A stretch of DNA of 64,000 nt from Leptospira haakeii. GTDB taxonomy: Bacteria; Spirochaetota; Leptospiria; Leptospirales; Leptospiraceae. The position numbers and the translations under genes were made by a program. The DNA lies in NCBI RefSeq assembly GCF_002812045.1, contig NZ_NPEG01000004.1, forward strand, positions 124,001 through 188,000, read 5' to 3'. Below the pieces are notes generated by a model, which saw only the letters and a program-made list of their open reading frames with translations, searched no databases and was not told where the DNA came from. Positions 17,965-29,334 of this stretch are shown piece after piece (within the stretch, counting starts at the first letter, position 1; every line of letters starts with the position of its first letter).

Positions 17965-19731
17965 ATGAAAGAAACGGAAACTCTTAAACAACTCGTTTTA
18001 GAAGCTTTAAAGGAAGGAGTAAAACTCTATTGCGAAAAAGAAGCGCCTAACGTTTCCTTCGCTGATTTACGGATCCGAATAGAATATTCCAGAGAAGAAT
18101 CCTTCGGAGATTATTCTACTTCTTTTGCTTTGGAAAATTCTAAACTCCTGTGCAAAAAACCTTTGGATTCTGCAGCTCTTCTTGTGAGTTACCTGCAAGT
18201 TAAAACGGATCTATTTGAGAAGGTGGATTTTACTCCTCCTGGTTTTGTGAATTTTCGGATCTCTCCTTCTTTCCTGATCCGATTCCTGGAAAACACTGTC
18301 CAGAAAAAAGAACTATTTCCTAAATTAGAAAATCCTAAAAAAATAAATTTGGAATTCGTAAGCGCGAATCCGACCGGACCTTTAAATATAGTATCGGCAA
18401 GGGCTGCAGCTACCGGAGAAGCATTTGCAAATCTACTCAAAGCTGTCGGTCATTCGGTAGATAAGGAATTTTATGTAAACGATTATGGAAACCAGGTGTT
18501 TTTACTTGGAGTTTCCACAATGGTACGTATCCGGGAAACTTTGGGAGAAACTTCTTCTGTCCAAGAAAATGCAGAAGACGGAAGATCTATCGAAGATTTA
18601 CTCAATCAAAATGTGATCCCTGCGGAAGGGTATAGGGGAGATTACCTCAATATCATCGCAAAACAACTATTAGAAAATCGCCATACTGAAAAAGAGATCA
18701 AGTCCCATCTCGAAAAAAAGGAATATTCCGCTCTCGCAGAAAAATGTTCCCGTTGGACAGTGGAATCCAATTTGATCTGGCAAAAGAAAGATTTGGATCT
18801 ATTCGGTGTAGGTTTTGATAGATTTTTTTCCGAAACAACACTTCACGAATCCGGAAAAGTTTTAGGAGTGCTTGAAAACTTAAAAAAATCCGGCAAAATT
18901 TTCGAAGAAGAAGGTAAACAGATCTTTAAATCCGAAGATTACGGAGACGATAAAAATCGTGTTGTGGTTCGGGATGATGGACGTCCTACATACCTTCTCG
19001 CAGATATAGCTTATCATAATGATAAAATTTCCAGAGGTTATGAAAAGATCATAGATATCTGGGGACCGGACCATCATGGATATATCGCAAGACTTGCAGG
19101 TGCTGTCCAAGCATTAGGTTATCCTAAAGAAAATTTCCAAGTGATTATCGCTCAACAAGTCAATCTTCTTATGGCTGGCCAGAAGATGAAGATGAGTAAA
19201 CGTGCAGGAGAATTCCAGACGATGGAAGATCTTCTGGGTTATTTGGGAAAACATGCAAAAGACGTAGCTCGTTATTTTTTCACAATGAGATCTTTGGATT
19301 CTCCTCTCGATTTCGATCTGGATCTAGCAAAGGATGAATCTGACAAGAATCCAGTATTCTATCTCCAATATGCTCATGCGAGGGTTTGTTCCATCTTTAG
19401 AGAAGTTGGCACTAACTCTGATCCAAAAGCATTAGAAAATCTTGAAATGACAGAAGAGAGAAAAAGACTTCTTTTTTGGATCTCTCGTTTTCCGGAAGAA
19501 GTTTTGGATGCAGCAGCGACTTTGGAACCTCATAGGATCGCAAATTATCTTCAAAATCTTGCAAGAGCATTCACTCAATTCTATATAGCTAAAAATAATA
19601 GACTAAAGGATTCGGATGAGTCTACAAGATTGGGACTCGCGAGAATTTGCCAGGCAGTTCGTGTAGTACTCGCAGAAGGTCTGGCATTGCTTGGCGTTTC
19701 TGCCCCGGAAAGATTGGAGAAAGAAGAGTGA
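17965..19731 (+). CDS. argS: Arginyl-tRNA synthetase
   Basis: Class I synthetase for tRNA-Arg. It has the N-terminal Add-1 domain (about 1-100), a Rossmann core beginning [11 protein letters not shown] near 135, the signature K-M-S-K-R near 410, and a C-terminal all-helical DALR anticodon domain to residue 588. The HIGH-motif position reads N-I-V-S instead of H-V-G-H; I believe a subgroup of ArgRS has this, but cannot check it here. K-M-S-K is intact. The TGA stop overlaps the GTG start of cinA. Confidence 0.94.
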   Translation: MKETETLKQLVLEALKEGVKLYCEKEAPNVSFADLRIRIEYSREESFGDYSTSFALENSKLLCKKPLDSAALLVSYLQVKTDLFEKVDFTPPGFVNFRISPSFLIRFLENTVQKKELFPKLENPKKINLEFVSANPTGPLNIVSARAAATGEAFANLLKAVGHSVDKEFYVNDYGNQVFLLGVSTMVRIRETLGETSSVQENAEDGRSIEDLLNQNVIPAEGYRGDYLNIIAKQLLENRHTEKEIKSHLEKKEYSALAEKCSRWTVESNLIWQKKDLDLFGVGFDRFFSETTLHESGKVLGVLENLKKSGKIFEEEGKQIFKSEDYGDDKNRVVVRDDGRPTYLLADIAYHNDKISRGYEKIIDIWGPDHHGYIARLAGAVQALGYPKENFQVIIAQQVNLLMAGQKMKMSKRAGEFQTMEDLLGYLGKHAKDVARYFFTMRSLDSPLDFDLDLAKDESDKNPVFYLQYAHARVCSIFREVGTNSDPKALENLEMTEERKRLLFWISRFPEEVLDAAATLEPHRIANYLQNLARAFTQFYIAKNNRLKDSDESTRLGLARICQAVRVVLAEGLALLGVSAPERLEKEE

Positions 19732-20984
19732 ATCCGCCTCGAGTCACAGTCATTTCCACAGGTTCAGAACTGACTGCGGGAAGAAGCCAAGACACAAATT
19801 CTTCCTGGATCGCTAATGAACTTTTTGGGTTTGGGTATTCTACTCAAAAATTCCTGGTATTGCCTGATGATCCTAAACTGATCCGAGATGAGCTAAAAAA
19901 TTTAGCTTCCGGGGCTTCCAAAGAAAATCCAGTCCTTCTTGTGATGACAGGCGGTCTTGGACCTACTGAGGATGATTATACTCTAGAAGTTGTATGTGAA
20001 CTCACTTCTTCTAAACCTGTGTTGAATGAAAAAGCTCATGATAGGCTACAAGCATTGTATAGGCTTCGTGGCAAAGGATTCCAAGAGGCATTGACCACAG
20101 CATTAAGACAGGTTTCTATTCCATCTAATTCTACCGTTTTGAATAATTCTGTCGGAATTGCTCCTGGGTTCTGGTCGGAACTCCAACCAGGCGCTTACCT
20201 GGCTTGTATGCCTGGTGTCCCTTCCGAAATGGTGACCATGTTCAAAGAGGAATTAGTTCCTCTTATCCAGAAACAATTCCAGTCGGGAGAACTATACTCA
20301 GATTTTTTATTTATATGGGGAATGAGTGAGTCCTTATTCCAGCAGGAATTTATAGAGGGGATTGAGGAATTAAAGAACGGTAAAGCAGTTTGGGGAGTGG
20401 CTGCTAAAAAAGGATTTATCCGAGTTACTTATCAATCCGAAGACAAAAATTTAGTAGAAGAATTGATCCAAAAGACTAAAGAAAAATATCGCGGACTTTG
20501 TACAGGGGACTTATTCGAAGAATTTCCTAAACTTCTTTCCGAGAGAAAACTTACCTTAGGAACGATTGAAAGTTGTACTGGTGGACTCGCTGCAAAAATA
20601 CTTACCGATCGAGCAGGTTCTTCTGAGTATTTTTTAGGATCTGTGGTCAGTTATTCCAACCTGATCAAAGAAAATATTGTTGGGGTCAAAAAAGAAACCC
20701 TAGAAGCTCACGGTGCAGTAAGTGAAGAAACCGCAATAGAGATGGCGGATAATGGAGCAAAACTTCTCGGAACGGACCTTGCGATTAGCATTACCGGTAT
20801 CGCGGGCCCCGGAGGTGGAACTCCTACAAAAAAAATCGGGACTGTATTTATAGGAACCCATATCAGGGGCGAAAAAACGGAAGTGAAGGAACTCTTTCTA
20901 CCTTTTAAGAGAGAGCTTTTCCGAGAAGTGGTGGCCGCAACTTCTCTTTATCTAATGTATAATCGATTGAGGAAACTCGTATGA
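19728..20984 (+). CDS. cinA: CinA family nicotinamide-nucleotide amidohydrolase
   Basis: An N-terminal MoCF/MoaB-like domain (about 1-170; opening [13 protein letters not shown] and [11 protein letters not shown]) joins a C-terminal CinA amidohydrolase domain (about 260-415; T-I-E-S-C-T-G-G and [10 protein letters not shown]). The family converts NMN to nicotinate mononucleotide and/or hydrolyses ADP-ribose. GTG at 19728 overlaps the argS stop (GTGA) and gives a 418-residue protein starting where the family does. The open frame upstream to 19647 is argS read out of frame. Confidence 0.92.
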   Translation: MNPPRVTVISTGSELTAGRSQDTNSSWIANELFGFGYSTQKFLVLPDDPKLIRDELKNLASGASKENPVLLVMTGGLGPTEDDYTLEVVCELTSSKPVLNEKAHDRLQALYRLRGKGFQEALTTALRQVSIPSNSTVLNNSVGIAPGFWSELQPGAYLACMPGVPSEMVTMFKEELVPLIQKQFQSGELYSDFLFIWGMSESLFQQEFIEGIEELKNGKAVWGVAAKKGFIRVTYQSEDKNLVEELIQKTKEKYRGLCTGDLFEEFPKLLSERKLTLGTIESCTGGLAAKILTDRAGSSEYFLGSVVSYSNLIKENIVGVKKETLEAHGAVSEETAIEMADNGAKLLGTDLAISITGIAGPGGGTPTKKIGTVFIGTHIRGEKTEVKELFLPFKRELFREVVAATSLYLMYNRLRKLV

Positions 20985-22069
20985 TCTCTAGGATTTTGAC
21001 CCTAAGTTTAGTATTCTTTATCGGATTTTATTATTTTTTAGGGAATCCATACGAGTCAGCAAGAACCATACAAAAAACCTGGTACTGGAATAAGGAATCT
21101 AAGCTTGCTAGTTTTCCCGATCCTCGCAGTGATTTTGATCCGGAAAGAACGATCAACGGATACAAAACGAAAACTTCCTATATTAGAATCCCTTGGGGAG
21201 AATCCATTCCGACAGACGATTCACTTCGGATAGAATACCCACTCAGGGCCAAGGGATATTTGGCTTACAAAAAGATCGGAAGTTCCGTGGAGTTTTTTTC
21301 AGAAGCAGGAGAACTACTTTGGACCAAGGATTATAAAAGTTACCCTAGGATACATCCAGATGGAAATCTAGTTCTATTTTTATCCGGAGACAATAACCAA
21401 GTTTTAGTTTCCGATATTAACGGAAACTCTTTAGGTGCTAAAAAATTGGACGGTAGATTTTTGACCGACATCTCCTTTGCTCCAAAAGGAATTTCTAATG
21501 GAGAAACTGCAGTCCTATTTTCTGGCGGAGAATTATTCCTTTTAGATGGAAAGGGAGAAAAACTTTTCGAGGCTAAATTAGGGGAGAAGGAACCTGTATT
21601 TGCAAAAAGTCTTTCCGTCTCTGCTAACGGACAGAAAATCGCAGTTCATTTTTTGAAAAACAATAGAGACTTTATCCGAGTATATGACAGAGACGGATCC
21701 GAATCGGAAGAATGGAATCTTGGCAGAGTGATCCCTTATAAAGTAAATCTCGCCGTCTCAGATAACGGTGGAGTGCTTGCTGGTTTCTCCGATAAACTGA
21801 CCTTATATTCCAAATCCGGAAAAGTGATCTTCGAAAAAAATCGAACTAAAGCGCAGGCAGTTTACCAAACCGTATTCAATTCCGGAACTTGGTTTGCTGG
21901 CGAATGGGAAGGAAATTTATTCTTCTTAGATGAAGAGGGTTATATCCTAAAAGAAGAAAAGATCCGCACCGGAGAGAAACCGTTTCGTTTTTATTCTTCC
22001 GGTCGTAACGGAGAGGCTTTCTTAGAAGGCGGAAACGATATCGTTCTTTATAGGGAACTGGAAAGATAA
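20981..22069 (+). CDS. Membrane-anchored beta-propeller-like protein, unknown function
   Basis: A 362-residue protein with one N-terminal hydrophobic anchor (about 4-19), then repeated beta-rich units resembling a WD40/PQQ propeller (for example F-S-E-A-G-E-L-L-W-T-K-D-Y and S-G-G-E-L-F-L-L-D-G-K-G-E-K-L-F). It overlaps cinA by four bases (ATGA), so it is the last gene of the aspS-to-cinA block. Probably extracytoplasmic. I cannot assign a function. Confidence 0.75.
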   Translation: MISRILTLSLVFFIGFYYFLGNPYESARTIQKTWYWNKESKLASFPDPRSDFDPERTINGYKTKTSYIRIPWGESIPTDDSLRIEYPLRAKGYLAYKKIGSSVEFFSEAGELLWTKDYKSYPRIHPDGNLVLFLSGDNNQVLVSDINGNSLGAKKLDGRFLTDISFAPKGISNGETAVLFSGGELFLLDGKGEKLFEAKLGEKEPVFAKSLSVSANGQKIAVHFLKNNRDFIRVYDRDGSESEEWNLGRVIPYKVNLAVSDNGGVLAGFSDKLTLYSKSGKVIFEKNRTKAQAVYQTVFNSGTWFAGEWEGNLFFLDEEGYILKEEKIRTGEKPFRFYSSGRNGEAFLEGGNDIVLYRELER

Positions 22070-22076
22070 GTTTCAG

Positions 22077-22247
22077 TTCGCACAGAGTCCACGGAGAACA
22101 CCGAGTATAAGTCGGATTTGTAGGAACTTCTACGCGATGGAGATTTTATCTTTGAATTAAGTTTACAGGAATTTTAATAGAATACGCATTACTCTTTGAA
22201 GCACTCTGTATTATAAAACTCCATGTCCTCAGTGAACTCTGTGCGAA
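22077..22247. repeat. Terminal-inverted-repeat element A
   Basis: TTCGCACAGAG at 22077-22087 is perfectly inverted as CTCTGTGCGAA at 22237-22247. The arms continue imperfectly inward as repeats of a CACxGAG type unit. It fills the gap between two convergent genes and has no coding capacity. An element with the same end sequence occurs at 52987-53090, so this looks like a dispersed, non-coding, MITE-like or palindromic repeat family. Confidence 0.7.
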
Positions 22248-22251
22248 AAAA

Positions 22252-23247
22252 TCAAACCTCGTAAATAGAAAGCGATTTATAACCTTTATTGGTTTGCTTA
22301 TCTAACAACGCGATAATTTCAGTTCTTGTGTCCTTCTCAATATTAAATATCAACTGGTCGGAGATCTCTCTACAAATATACAGACCACGTCCATGAGAAT
22401 CCGCAAGACCAGCAGGAAGGCCAGTAGGGCTATCCACAGTGATATGTCTGTCTAAACGTTTCAAAATTTCTTTTTTGTTCAAAGAACCGAAATGATCTCG
22501 AACTACTACAATATAAGAATTCTCCGCAATCCCATAACCAATCTCAAAATAATCGGTTTCTGCAAGTTGTATATGTTCTAATGGAACTAGAAGATCTCTA
22601 GAAGGAAGTTCATACTGATATTTAGAATTTCCCTTAGAGTCCCTTGGAGCCCGGATCATCGCGTTGGAAGTAAGCTCTTCTAAAATTTGATGAACTGCAT
22701 TAGGAGCTCCTTTTTCGATCAAAAATGAGCCTACACGATTACAGATATAATTTCGATCCTTGTCGGAGCTGATCTTACGAAATACGATCCCATTCTCAGG
22801 AGGAACTAAGAAAACTTCTTCTCCCTCACTTTCTAAAATCTTGAAGTCTGGGCCGAAATATTTTTCTACTCCGAAAATATCTTTATAGAGGAGTTTTTTA
22901 ACCATCACAGTGATCAGGTTAATATCTAAGAAGGAATACTTAGGAATGATATTCCAGATATCATGTTGGTAGGCGAAATTTATGTAATCGTTAATATTGT
23001 AAGCAGTCATCAAGGAATACTGGACTGAGGGATATTCCTTTTGAATTGTCTTGATCAGATCCAATCCTGATTTTCCGGGCATACGAATATCGGTGATAAC
23101 TAGGTCCACATGCTCATTAGAAAGAATTTTGACTGCTTCATCGTAATTTTCTGCATCGAAAACTTCGTAATCTCTGACCAGGATATCTTTTACCGCCTCC
23201 CGGATGGAGTGTATATCTTCTACTACTAAGATACGATGATTGGACAA
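22252..23247 (-). CDS. Response regulator with a GHKL ATPase-like output domain
   Basis: N-terminal receiver domain (about 1-120) with acidic pair E10-D11 and phospho-acceptor D53 in [10 protein letters not shown]. The C-terminal half (about 190-325) is not a DNA-binding domain. It contains E-E-L-T-S-N-A near 210 (N-box) and S-H-G-R-G-L-Y-I-C near 285 (G-box), like the RsbW-type anti-sigma kinases. The output is therefore probably protein-protein or kinase-based. It lies one base after the upstream histidine kinase stop, its obvious partner. Confidence 0.82.
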   Translation of the reverse strand: MSNHRILVVEDIHSIREAVKDILVRDYEVFDAENYDEAVKILSNEHVDLVITDIRMPGKSGLDLIKTIQKEYPSVQYSLMTAYNINDYINFAYQHDIWNIIPKYSFLDINLITVMVKKLLYKDIFGVEKYFGPDFKILESEGEEVFLVPPENGIVFRKISSDKDRNYICNRVGSFLIEKGAPNAVHQILEELTSNAMIRAPRDSKGNSKYQYELPSRDLLVPLEHIQLAETDYFEIGYGIAENSYIVVVRDHFGSLNKKEILKRLDRHITVDSPTGLPAGLADSHGRGLYICREISDQLIFNIEKDTRTEIIALLDKQTNKGYKSLSIYEV

Positions 23248-23248
23248 T

Positions 23249-24382
23249 TTAGTTTCCTTTTGGTTGTACTAATGGAAGAGAAATTTTAAATCTGGTCCTT
23301 CTATCATAAGAACGAACAGTTAACTCTCCCGAATGTTCTCTTACGATGGAATGGCAGATAGAAAGTCCGAGGCCGGTTCCGATCCCTGACTTGTTTTTGG
23401 AAAAGAATGGAGAAAAAATTTTATCCAGCATATCTTCAGGAATTCCTCCTGCGGTATCTTCCACGAAAATATGCATCATATTACGAGTGCGTCTGACTTC
23501 TACTTTAATCTTACCTTCTCCATAATCGTAAGCTTGTAGAGAGTTTTTGAAAAGATTAATAAACAACCTCTCCATTTTGACGGGATTAAATTGGAAGGTC
23601 ATACCAGGTTCACTTAAAATTTCCCATTCTGTATTTTTAGAAAGAACAGGATAAACCCAAGTCACTGAGTCCTTTGCTTTCATTATGGTTTCATGAATGT
23701 CAGCGGTGGTAGTAACTAACTTATCCGGTTTAGCAAAACTGATTACATCCAAAACGATCATCGCAGCACGTGTAAGATCTTCTTTGATCATCTCCAATCT
23801 TTTACGGAAAAAAGTCGGATCCATGCTGGATAAATTATTCATCAGGTTTTGAAGAGTGAGGCTCATACCTGTAAGTGGGTTATTCAACTCATGAGCCACA
23901 CCTGAAATAAAAATACCGAGAGAAGCGAGGTTACGTATTCTAAGGTTCTCTTCTTCTTTTTCTTTGATACGAGTGATATTGCTGATCTTCTCCACTATGG
24001 AGACAATACTTCCGTCTTTACGAATCGGGAAAAAATCCAAGTATAAGGTTTCTTTTTGGTCGTTGGCTACGTGAAATATCTCACGTCCAACTTCTCCCTT
24101 TCCTTCAAATTGAGCATCGAAGTCTGGTTCATTTTCATGATGATCCTTCATCGGACAGTAAGGGCAAACTGCAGAACGATTGTACAGAACCTCGTAACAT
24201 TTTCTGCCCAGTGTAGAAGGGAAGTCAGGCTCACTCGAAAATTCAAGAGTGGCCTTGTTTACACGACGAACCCTGAAGCCCGAGTCTATTAAAACTAGGG
24301 GCTCAGTGATTCCGTCCAAAATAGCTTGGAGTTCCTCCGCTCTTTCGTGGAGGTTTTCCATTAGGGATGACATCCGGATCAA
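23249..24382 (-). CDS. PAS-domain sensor histidine kinase
   Basis: A 377-residue soluble kinase with no membrane segment. The PAS domain (about 10-125) holds a cysteine cluster, [15 protein letters not shown], common in PAS modules and possibly metal- or redox-linked. The H-box is [11 protein letters not shown] (His near 163). The ATPase domain (about 255-372) has [16 protein letters not shown] and G-I-G-T-G-L-G-L-S. The start overlaps the upstream gene by four bases. The downstream response regulator is the likely phosphotransfer partner. Confidence 0.9.
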   Translation of the reverse strand: MIRMSSLMENLHERAEELQAILDGITEPLVLIDSGFRVRRVNKATLEFSSEPDFPSTLGRKCYEVLYNRSAVCPYCPMKDHHENEPDFDAQFEGKGEVGREIFHVANDQKETLYLDFFPIRKDGSIVSIVEKISNITRIKEKEEENLRIRNLASLGIFISGVAHELNNPLTGMSLTLQNLMNNLSSMDPTFFRKRLEMIKEDLTRAAMIVLDVISFAKPDKLVTTTADIHETIMKAKDSVTWVYPVLSKNTEWEILSEPGMTFQFNPVKMERLFINLFKNSLQAYDYGEGKIKVEVRRTRNMMHIFVEDTAGGIPEDMLDKIFSPFFSKNKSGIGTGLGLSICHSIVREHSGELTVRSYDRRTRFKISLPLVQPKGN

Positions 24383-25143
24383 TATTCTAGGGATTCTTTA
24401 TAACTTTGCAGTAATTTTTTTTGATTTCTGGAAGAATGTTGAGACTGCATTTCTTGGAGCCTTAGAACATGCACGAAAAAATCCTCGATCAGCTTTAAGT
24501 AAAATTCTTTCTTAAACTCGGATCTATCCCGGTTTACCCCCTCATCAGGTAGGTAATTCAGAGGATATTCCGCCTCTTTACCGTTCTTATCCGCATAAAT
24601 AACCAGATCATCCACATTATTATCCAAAGGAGTGGTGTCCGTCATCCGGATCATGATGGTGTCTTCTGCAGAATAATTTGCGGTTTTAATTTCAGAAACC
24701 ACCTTTGAAAGAGTGGATCCGTTAAATTCCAGTAGAATGGACTTCTCTTCCGCTTTTTCTATCCCGCCAGGAGTAGTAGATTGGGTTACCGAGAACTTAG
24801 TGATCTTTACTCCTTTGCGGTTTGGATAATTTCCCACCCAAGTCACCAACGTTCCGATTGGCAAAGCTTCCATTCTTTCGAATTTCAAAAGTTCTCTTGC
24901 GACACTTAGGCTTTCATAAGCACGTAAGATACGCTGGTTCAACATTTGGGTAGAAGAAGAGGTGGAATTGTTCTGGGATTTTGTCCCATCCTGGCTTTGA
25001 GAATTTATGGAGAGAGAGGAAAGAAGAAGGATCAGAACGAAGACGGCCTGAAAAGCCGCCTTCGAAGAGGAATAAAAATTAAGGCTTAGGTTGCTCCGGA
25101 GCTGCTGTGTTTGGTGCGTTAGTAGGCGCGGATTCTTGGGCAT
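24379..25143 (-). CDS. Exported hypothetical protein in the secG operon
   Basis: A 254-residue protein from an ATG at 25143 that has an excellent AAGGAGGG site five bases upstream, although this lies 65 bases inside secG. A longer frame reaches 25236 but has weaker support. After a roughly 28-residue polar start comes a hydrophobic stretch ([17 protein letters not shown]), probably a signal peptide. The remainder is soluble and serine/threonine-rich at first. I do not recognise a domain. Coupled to secG upstream and the histidine kinase downstream. Confidence 0.7.
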   Translation of the reverse strand: MPKNPRLLTHQTQQLRSNLSLNFYSSSKAAFQAVFVLILLLSSLSINSQSQDGTKSQNNSTSSSTQMLNQRILRAYESLSVARELLKFERMEALPIGTLVTWVGNYPNRKGVKITKFSVTQSTTPGGIEKAEEKSILLEFNGSTLSKVVSEIKTANYSAEDTIMIRMTDTTPLDNNVDDLVIYADKNGKEAEYPLNYLPDEGVNRDRSEFKKEFYLKLIEDFFVHVLRLQEMQSQHSSRNQKKLLQSYKESLEY

Positions 25144-25459
25144 TTGTCCCTCCTTGGTTGCCCTGGGCCTCTTCCGCAGCAGGTGGAGGAAGGATCTCAG
25201 GTGTTGGAGTGGTATTGTATCCGCTAGTCTTCGCAAAAAGGAAAGAAAGAATCAGAGACAGAGCCAAAAAAAGAAGTCCAGCAACTCTGGTTGCTTTAGT
25301 CAAAACATCCGCAGTAGAAGAACCAAAAACGGATTGGCTTGCTCCTCCACCAAGAACTCCACCCATTCCTCCTTTGCCTGTTTGGATCATGACAAGAAGG
25401 ATCAGAAATAGACTGACGAAAACGAAAAGAACAAGGATGGTTCCGGTGATAAAGCCCAT
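25079..25459 (-). CDS. secG: Preprotein translocase subunit SecG
   Basis: Two membrane helices (about 4-25 and 55-76) flank the typical loop [23 protein letters not shown]. SecG stimulates protein export through SecYEG. A proline/alanine/glutamine-rich C-terminal tail brings the length to 126. It follows tpiA on the same strand by 136 bases, a gap in which I see no gene. Confidence 0.93.
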   Translation of the reverse strand: MGFITGTILVLFVFVSLFLILLVMIQTGKGGMGGVLGGGASQSVFGSSTADVLTKATRVAGLLFLALSLILSFLFAKTSGYNTTPTPEILPPPAAEEAQGNQGGTNAQESAPTNAPNTAAPEQPKP

Positions 25460-25594
25460 GAGTCGAATTCCTAAAGGTAAAAAGGTATGTTTTTTGGCGA
25501 AATAATCCGCTTTAAATCCAAACTACCGCCAAGCCCTAGGCTGACAAGCCGTTTAGTAGTTTCCTTAAACGACTCTATGACGGTAGGAATAAGA

Positions 25595-26347
25595 TTAGAA
25601 TAAAGCTAAGAAACTTTCCAGCTTCTGGCTGGCCCCGCCTACGAGCCCTCCATCGATATCCGCTTGGGATAGTAGTTCCTTCACGTTATCGGCTTTTACC
25701 GAGCCGCCATAAAGGATAGGTGTCACATCCGCGATTGTTTTCCCATTTTGGAATAATCCGGAAATTTCTTTTCTGATAAATGCATGGGCTTCTTGTGCTT
25801 GAGCAGGAGTTGCTACTTTACCGGTTCCGATCGCCCAAACAGGTTCGTAAGCTACCCAGATACGAGAGAACTGGTCGCTTTCAATAGAACCTAAACCTTC
25901 TTGGATCTGTTTTTTCAGAACCTCGAAAGTATTTCCAGATTCTCTTTCAGCCAAAGTTTCTCCCACACAATACACAGCGGTAAAACCATGTTTTGTAAGA
26001 TAAGAGATCTTTTGGTTACAGAATACGCTTGTTTCTCCCAAGAATTGTCTTCTTTCGGAGTGGCCTACGAGTGCAAATTTGATTCCTAGTTCTGAAAGTT
26101 GGTCAGGTCCGGTTTCACCGGTCATAGCAGTGAGAGGAGCAGGGTAGATATTCTGCGCACCGACCGCAATTTTCGAATTTTCTAATATTCGAGCAACTGC
26201 GGCCAGATGAATAGAAGAAGGAAATACAACCGCCTTTTTATTATCGGGAAGAGAAGAAGACTTTTCCTTTAGGCCGCTTGCGAGTGCCAATGCTTCCTTT
26301 TCGGAAAGATTCATTTTCCAGTTACCGGCGATAATTTTAGGGCGCAT
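25595..26347 (-). CDS. tpiA: Triosephosphate isomerase
   Basis: Interconverts dihydroxyacetone phosphate and glyceraldehyde 3-phosphate. All catalytic positions are visible: N-W-K-M-N at 10-14 (Lys), G-H-S-E-R-R with the catalytic His near 95, [10 protein letters not shown] with the catalytic Glu near 168, and the phosphate loop Y-G-G-S-V near 210. 250 residues is standard. Third gene of gap-pgk-tpiA, 22 bases after pgk. Confidence 0.97.
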   Translation of the reverse strand: MRPKIIAGNWKMNLSEKEALALASGLKEKSSSLPDNKKAVVFPSSIHLAAVARILENSKIAVGAQNIYPAPLTAMTGETGPDQLSELGIKFALVGHSERRQFLGETSVFCNQKISYLTKHGFTAVYCVGETLAERESGNTFEVLKKQIQEGLGSIESDQFSRIWVAYEPVWAIGTGKVATPAQAQEAHAFIRKEISGLFQNGKTIADVTPILYGGSVKADNVKELLSQADIDGGLVGGASQKLESFLALF

Positions 26348-26369
26348 ATATATTTCCTTTGTCGTTAGA

Positions 26370-27551
26370 TTATTGATTTAGAAGAGCAACAACTCCAGGG
26401 AGTTTTTTACCTTCTAAAAATTCTAAGGAGGCTCCTCCTCCAGTAGAAACATGAGTGATCTTATCTTCCACCTTAGCCTTATTGATAGCCGCGATGGAAT
26501 CTCCTCCACCTACTACAGTTCTGGCTTTGGACTTGGAAACCGCTTTTGCGATCGCCATGGTTCCTGGTGCGAATTTATCGAATTCGAAAACTCCCATAGG
26601 ACCGTTCCAAACGATGGTCGCCGCATTCTTAATTACTTTTTCGTAATTTGCGATCGTCTTAGGGCCGATATCCATTCCCATCCAACCGTCTAAAATTCCC
26701 ATCTTGTCTACGGTTTTGGTTTTTGCATCAGCAGAGAATTTATCACCGATCACATGATCAACAGGAAGTTGGAAATCCACACCCGCGACTCCGGCTCTTT
26801 CTATCAGTTGGAAAGCTTCCACTTCGAAATCTTTTTCAATAAGGGAGTTTCCTACCGGAATTGCTCTGGATTTCAAGAATGTATAAGCCATTCCTCCGCC
26901 GATCAAGATATGATCCACTTTTTCGATCAGGTTTTTGATCACACTGATCTTAGAAGAGACCTTGGAACCTCCGATGATAGCAACGAAAGGTTTTGCTGGA
27001 CGGGAAAGAAGGGAAGAAAGTTCGGTGATCTCTTTATACATCAACAAACCTGCAAAAGAAGGTAGAAGATGTGCAATTCCTTCCGTAGAAGCATGAGCTC
27101 TATGAGCCGCGCCGAATGCATCGTTTACATAAACGTCAGCGAGAGCTGCCAGACTTTTGGCGAATGCCGGAGCGTTCTCCTCTTCTTCTTTATGAAAACG
27201 TAAATTTTCCAGAACCAGGATTTCTCCATCTTTAAGCTCTTTGGAAAGTTTTACCGCATTCTCTCCGATTACGTCTTTGGAGAATATTACGGAAGTTTTA
27301 ACTAAACCTTTAAAAACTTCGTAAACAGGTTCCATAGAATACTGAGGATCCGGTTTACCTTTTGGGCGGCCAAGGTGACTTGCGATCACCACCCTGGCAC
27401 CTTTTTTTACCAATAATTCAATGGTAGGAAGGGTCTTTTCAATTCTTGTCTTGTCGGAAACTTTTCCGTTATCCAGAGGGACGTTAAAATCGACCCTCAG
27501 AAAAACTCGTTTCCCCTTGACGTCCTCGTTTTCGAGTCTGGGTAATTGCAT
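26370..27551 (-). CDS. pgk: Phosphoglycerate kinase
   Basis: Transfers phosphate from 1,3-bisphosphoglycerate to ADP in glycolysis. The N-terminal substrate domain has R-V-D-F-N-V-P-L near 19-26 and S-H-L-G-R-P-K-G near 58-65. The nucleotide domain has the closing G-G-G-D-S-I-A-A near 350. The 393 residues match the family. It starts three bases after gap, so the two are translationally linked. Confidence 0.97.
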   Translation of the reverse strand: MQLPRLENEDVKGKRVFLRVDFNVPLDNGKVSDKTRIEKTLPTIELLVKKGARVVIASHLGRPKGKPDPQYSMEPVYEVFKGLVKTSVIFSKDVIGENAVKLSKELKDGEILVLENLRFHKEEEENAPAFAKSLAALADVYVNDAFGAAHRAHASTEGIAHLLPSFAGLLMYKEITELSSLLSRPAKPFVAIIGGSKVSSKISVIKNLIEKVDHILIGGGMAYTFLKSRAIPVGNSLIEKDFEVEAFQLIERAGVAGVDFQLPVDHVIGDKFSADAKTKTVDKMGILDGWMGMDIGPKTIANYEKVIKNAATIVWNGPMGVFEFDKFAPGTMAIAKAVSKSKARTVVGGGDSIAAINKAKVEDKITHVSTGGGASLEFLEGKKLPGVVALLNQ

Positions 27552-27554
27552 CGA

Positions 27555-28580
<1,026 letters not shown>

Positions 28581-28632
28581 TTAATGTTATTTGATAAAAC
28601 AGGAGCCGTAAGCTCTTCAAATACATGTTTTT

Positions 28633-28680
28633 AGAACAAAACCATCCTGAAAATCCGTTTTTTCGTGAATTTTAGGATGG
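28633..28680 (-). terminator. Probable terminator of the signal-peptidase-like gene
   Basis: On the minus strand CCATCCT (28680-28674) pairs with AGGATGG (28648-28642), with flanking AAAAT/ATTTT pairing inside, followed by TTTTGTTCT. It lies about 30 bases after the stop of the signal-peptidase-like gene and just upstream of the region where a gap promoter is expected. The loop is long (25 bases), so strength is uncertain. Confidence 0.5.
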
Positions 28681-28707
28681 ATTCTAATGATAAAAGGAGG
28701 CAGGAGC

Positions 28708-29265
28708 TTAGAATACCTTGCCTATGATCTTTTCGAAAGGTAAAGGGCCGAAATCCCTGGAATCCACACAATCATCCCGATTATCGCATAGGAGAAAGTA
28801 ATTTCGATCTTCTATAGTTAGGTTAGAAAGATTGTCCCGGTTAGAATACGTTCCGGAAAAGGCGGGTCTTGCGTCTTTGAATTGTAAGGAGAAGTCAGAT
28901 TTATCCTGGGCCTCGGAGATTCCGTTCCTATAAAGAACCTTATCCTTTATAGAGATTTGATCCCCTGATTTTCCCATAATACGGACCAGGGCTACTTTAC
29001 CTTTTTGTGTCGGATGTGCAACCAGGACCACATCACCTAAAAACAAAGAAGAGTCTCGAACGAATCGGGAGATATAAATTCTTTTTCCTTTGGGAAGAGC
29101 AGGAGACATTTCTTCTGTTTCCGGAACGAATGGAAATATAAACCAGATCCGAAGTGCAGTCGCCAATAAAAATCCGACTATAGCGGAGATGGAGAAGATC
29201 TGAACGAATTTTTTTCGATCAAATTTTTTCTCCTTCTCTCCAAACTCTTTCTTAAATGAGAACAT
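28708..29265 (-). CDS. Signal peptidase I (S26) homologue lacking the catalytic dyad
   Basis: A 185-residue protein with one N-terminal membrane helix (about 25-47) and the S26 peptidase fold. The box E sequence D-N-R-D-D-C-V-D-S-R-D-F-G-P-L is well kept near 160-175. However, the serine box, normally G-S-M-x-P-T-L, reads E-E-M-S-P-A-L, so Ser is Glu. The lysine box, normally Y-I-K-R-x-x-G-x-P-G-D, reads A-L-V-R-I-M-G-K-S-G-D, so Lys is Val. It is probably catalytically inactive; a true LepB must be elsewhere. A function as scaffold or regulator is possible. Confidence 0.75.
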   Translation of the reverse strand: MFSFKKEFGEKEKKFDRKKFVQIFSISAIVGFLLATALRIWFIFPFVPETEEMSPALPKGKRIYISRFVRDSSLFLGDVVLVAHPTQKGKVALVRIMGKSGDQISIKDKVLYRNGISEAQDKSDFSLQFKDARPAFSGTYSNRDNLSNLTIEDRNYFLLCDNRDDCVDSRDFGPLPFEKIIGKVF

Positions 29266-29334
29266 TATAGGCTAAGGTAAGAATGTAGTTCCAAAAGGTC
29301 AAAATAGATTTTGGCTCTACTATATTTTATATCC

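Noticed and set aside
25091..25505. Two plus-strand open frames opposite secG
   Set aside because: They are antisense to a secure secG gene, with the skewed Arg/Ser/Lys composition usual for mirror frames.
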